Positions 6,719-6,874 of a stretch of 6,874 nt of DNA are shown one piece after another. The notes under the pieces are model-generated. The model was not told the origin of the DNA. It made no database searches and worked only from the letters and a program-made list of their open reading frames with translations. Each line of letters starts with the position of its first letter. Within the stretch, counting starts at the first letter, position 1. The DNA comes from a candidate division LCP-89 bacterium (lineage in GTDB: Bacteria > Electryoneota > B3-LCP): NCBI GenBank assembly GCA_025774735.1, contig JALGZU010000169.1:1-6874 (forward strand), written 5' to 3'. Position numbers and translations under genes: made by a program.

Positions 6719-6773
6719 GTTCAGACAGAATAAATCCCCACCTGCCCCATTTCCCCCCGAAAAAACATACCTC

Positions 6774-6802
6774 TTGACATCGCCGCAATTCTTGCGTATA
6801 TT
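6774..6802 (+). promoter_or_regulatory. Near-consensus sigma70 promoter for the right-edge gene
   Basis: TTGACA (6774-6779) is a perfect -35 and TATATT (6797-6802) a five-of-six -10, with the optimal 17-bp spacer (6780-6796). Transcription would start near 6808-6810, giving a leader of about 25 bases before the ATG at 6833. Confidence 0.8.
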
Positions 6803-6832
6803 AAACCAACGCGCATTCATTTGGGAATCAGC

Positions 6833-6874
6833 ATGAGATACCTGTTAATACTGCTTATAACACCTGCTCTTCTC
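6833..6874 (+). CDS. Start of a secreted or membrane protein gene, cut by the window end
   Basis: Fourteen codons are visible: MRYLLILLITPALL, a basic residue followed by a hydrophobic run, which is a typical signal peptide or membrane-anchor start. The ATG at 6833 is preceded by a GGGA about six bases upstream and by a near-consensus promoter about 30 bases before it. The gene is divergent from the minus-strand cluster. Nothing further can be said about its function. Confidence 0.6.
   Translation, partial: MRYLLILLITPALL

Larger units (their letters stand above)
6436..6832. other. Divergent intergenic region rich in extragenic repeats
   Basis: This 397-bp stretch separates the minus-strand cluster from a plus-strand gene. 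Working from left to right it holds a candidate minus-strand promoter (6479-6507), hairpin repeats at 6554-6573, 6598-6618 and 6646-6661, four 9-bp units at 6683-6718, a pyrimidine-rich stretch around 6735-6758 and a plus-strand promoter (6774-6802). I see no convincing coding region in it. Confidence 0.8.

Noticed and set aside
6436..6832. A Zur or Fur box controlling the zinc genes
   Set aside because: I looked for long AT-rich inverted repeats near both promoters and found only a short imperfect one at 6480-6491, which does not match a known zinc-regulator site.
6630..6836. A 68-codon plus-strand frame through the intergenic repeats
   Set aside because: Its sequence (NPRNQRNPRNQ) only reflects the tandem DNA repeat; the better start at 6833 in another frame has its own promoter and signal peptide.

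Overview
The window looks like a piece of a Gram-negative bacterial chromosome of moderately high GC. The evidence is two Sec-exported periplasmic-type proteins, a lipoprotein-type solute-binding protein and sigma70-like promoters. I cannot place the organism firmly. Tandem DUF3857/transglutaminase-like secreted proteins are familiar in Bacteroidetes and related FCB and candidate-phylum genomes. The TTGACA-17-TATATT promoter at the right edge is not the Bacteroidetes-type promoter, so a non-Bacteroidetes lineage is my weak guess.

Five genes lie head to tail on the minus strand from about 6435 down to 31. First comes a secreted 659-residue DUF3857 plus transglutaminase-like protein with an intact Cys-His-Asp triad. 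A 619-residue paralogue follows two bases later, with the same layout but Pro in place of the catalytic Cys. Then come the three parts of a zinc-type (cluster 9/ABC-3) uptake ABC transporter: binding protein znuA (TTG start, 15-bp gap), ATPase znuC (1-bp overlap) and permease znuB (23-bp overlap). The tight spacing predicts one transcript from a promoter near 6479-6507.

The znuB reading frame is broken. A perfect 13-bp tandem duplication at 585-610 adds one base modulo three. Removing one copy restores a normal 282-residue permease, with the expected sequence across the join. A T8 run (sense strand) lies 25 bases beyond the array, where losing one base would also restore the frame. znuA carries a G8 run just after its lipobox. 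The zinc transporter therefore holds three slippage-prone tracts, and these include the only two homopolymer runs of eight or more that I noticed.

The 397-bp divergent intergenic region (6436-6832) holds the minus-strand promoter, three different hairpin-forming extragenic repeats side by side, a 9-bp unit repeated four times, and a near-consensus plus-strand promoter. That promoter precedes the first 14 codons of a gene whose product begins like a signal peptide (6833 to the window edge). At the left edge, past znuB, there is a strong Shine-Dalgarno-like sequence and a possible GTG start for another minus-strand gene, but too little is visible to name it.
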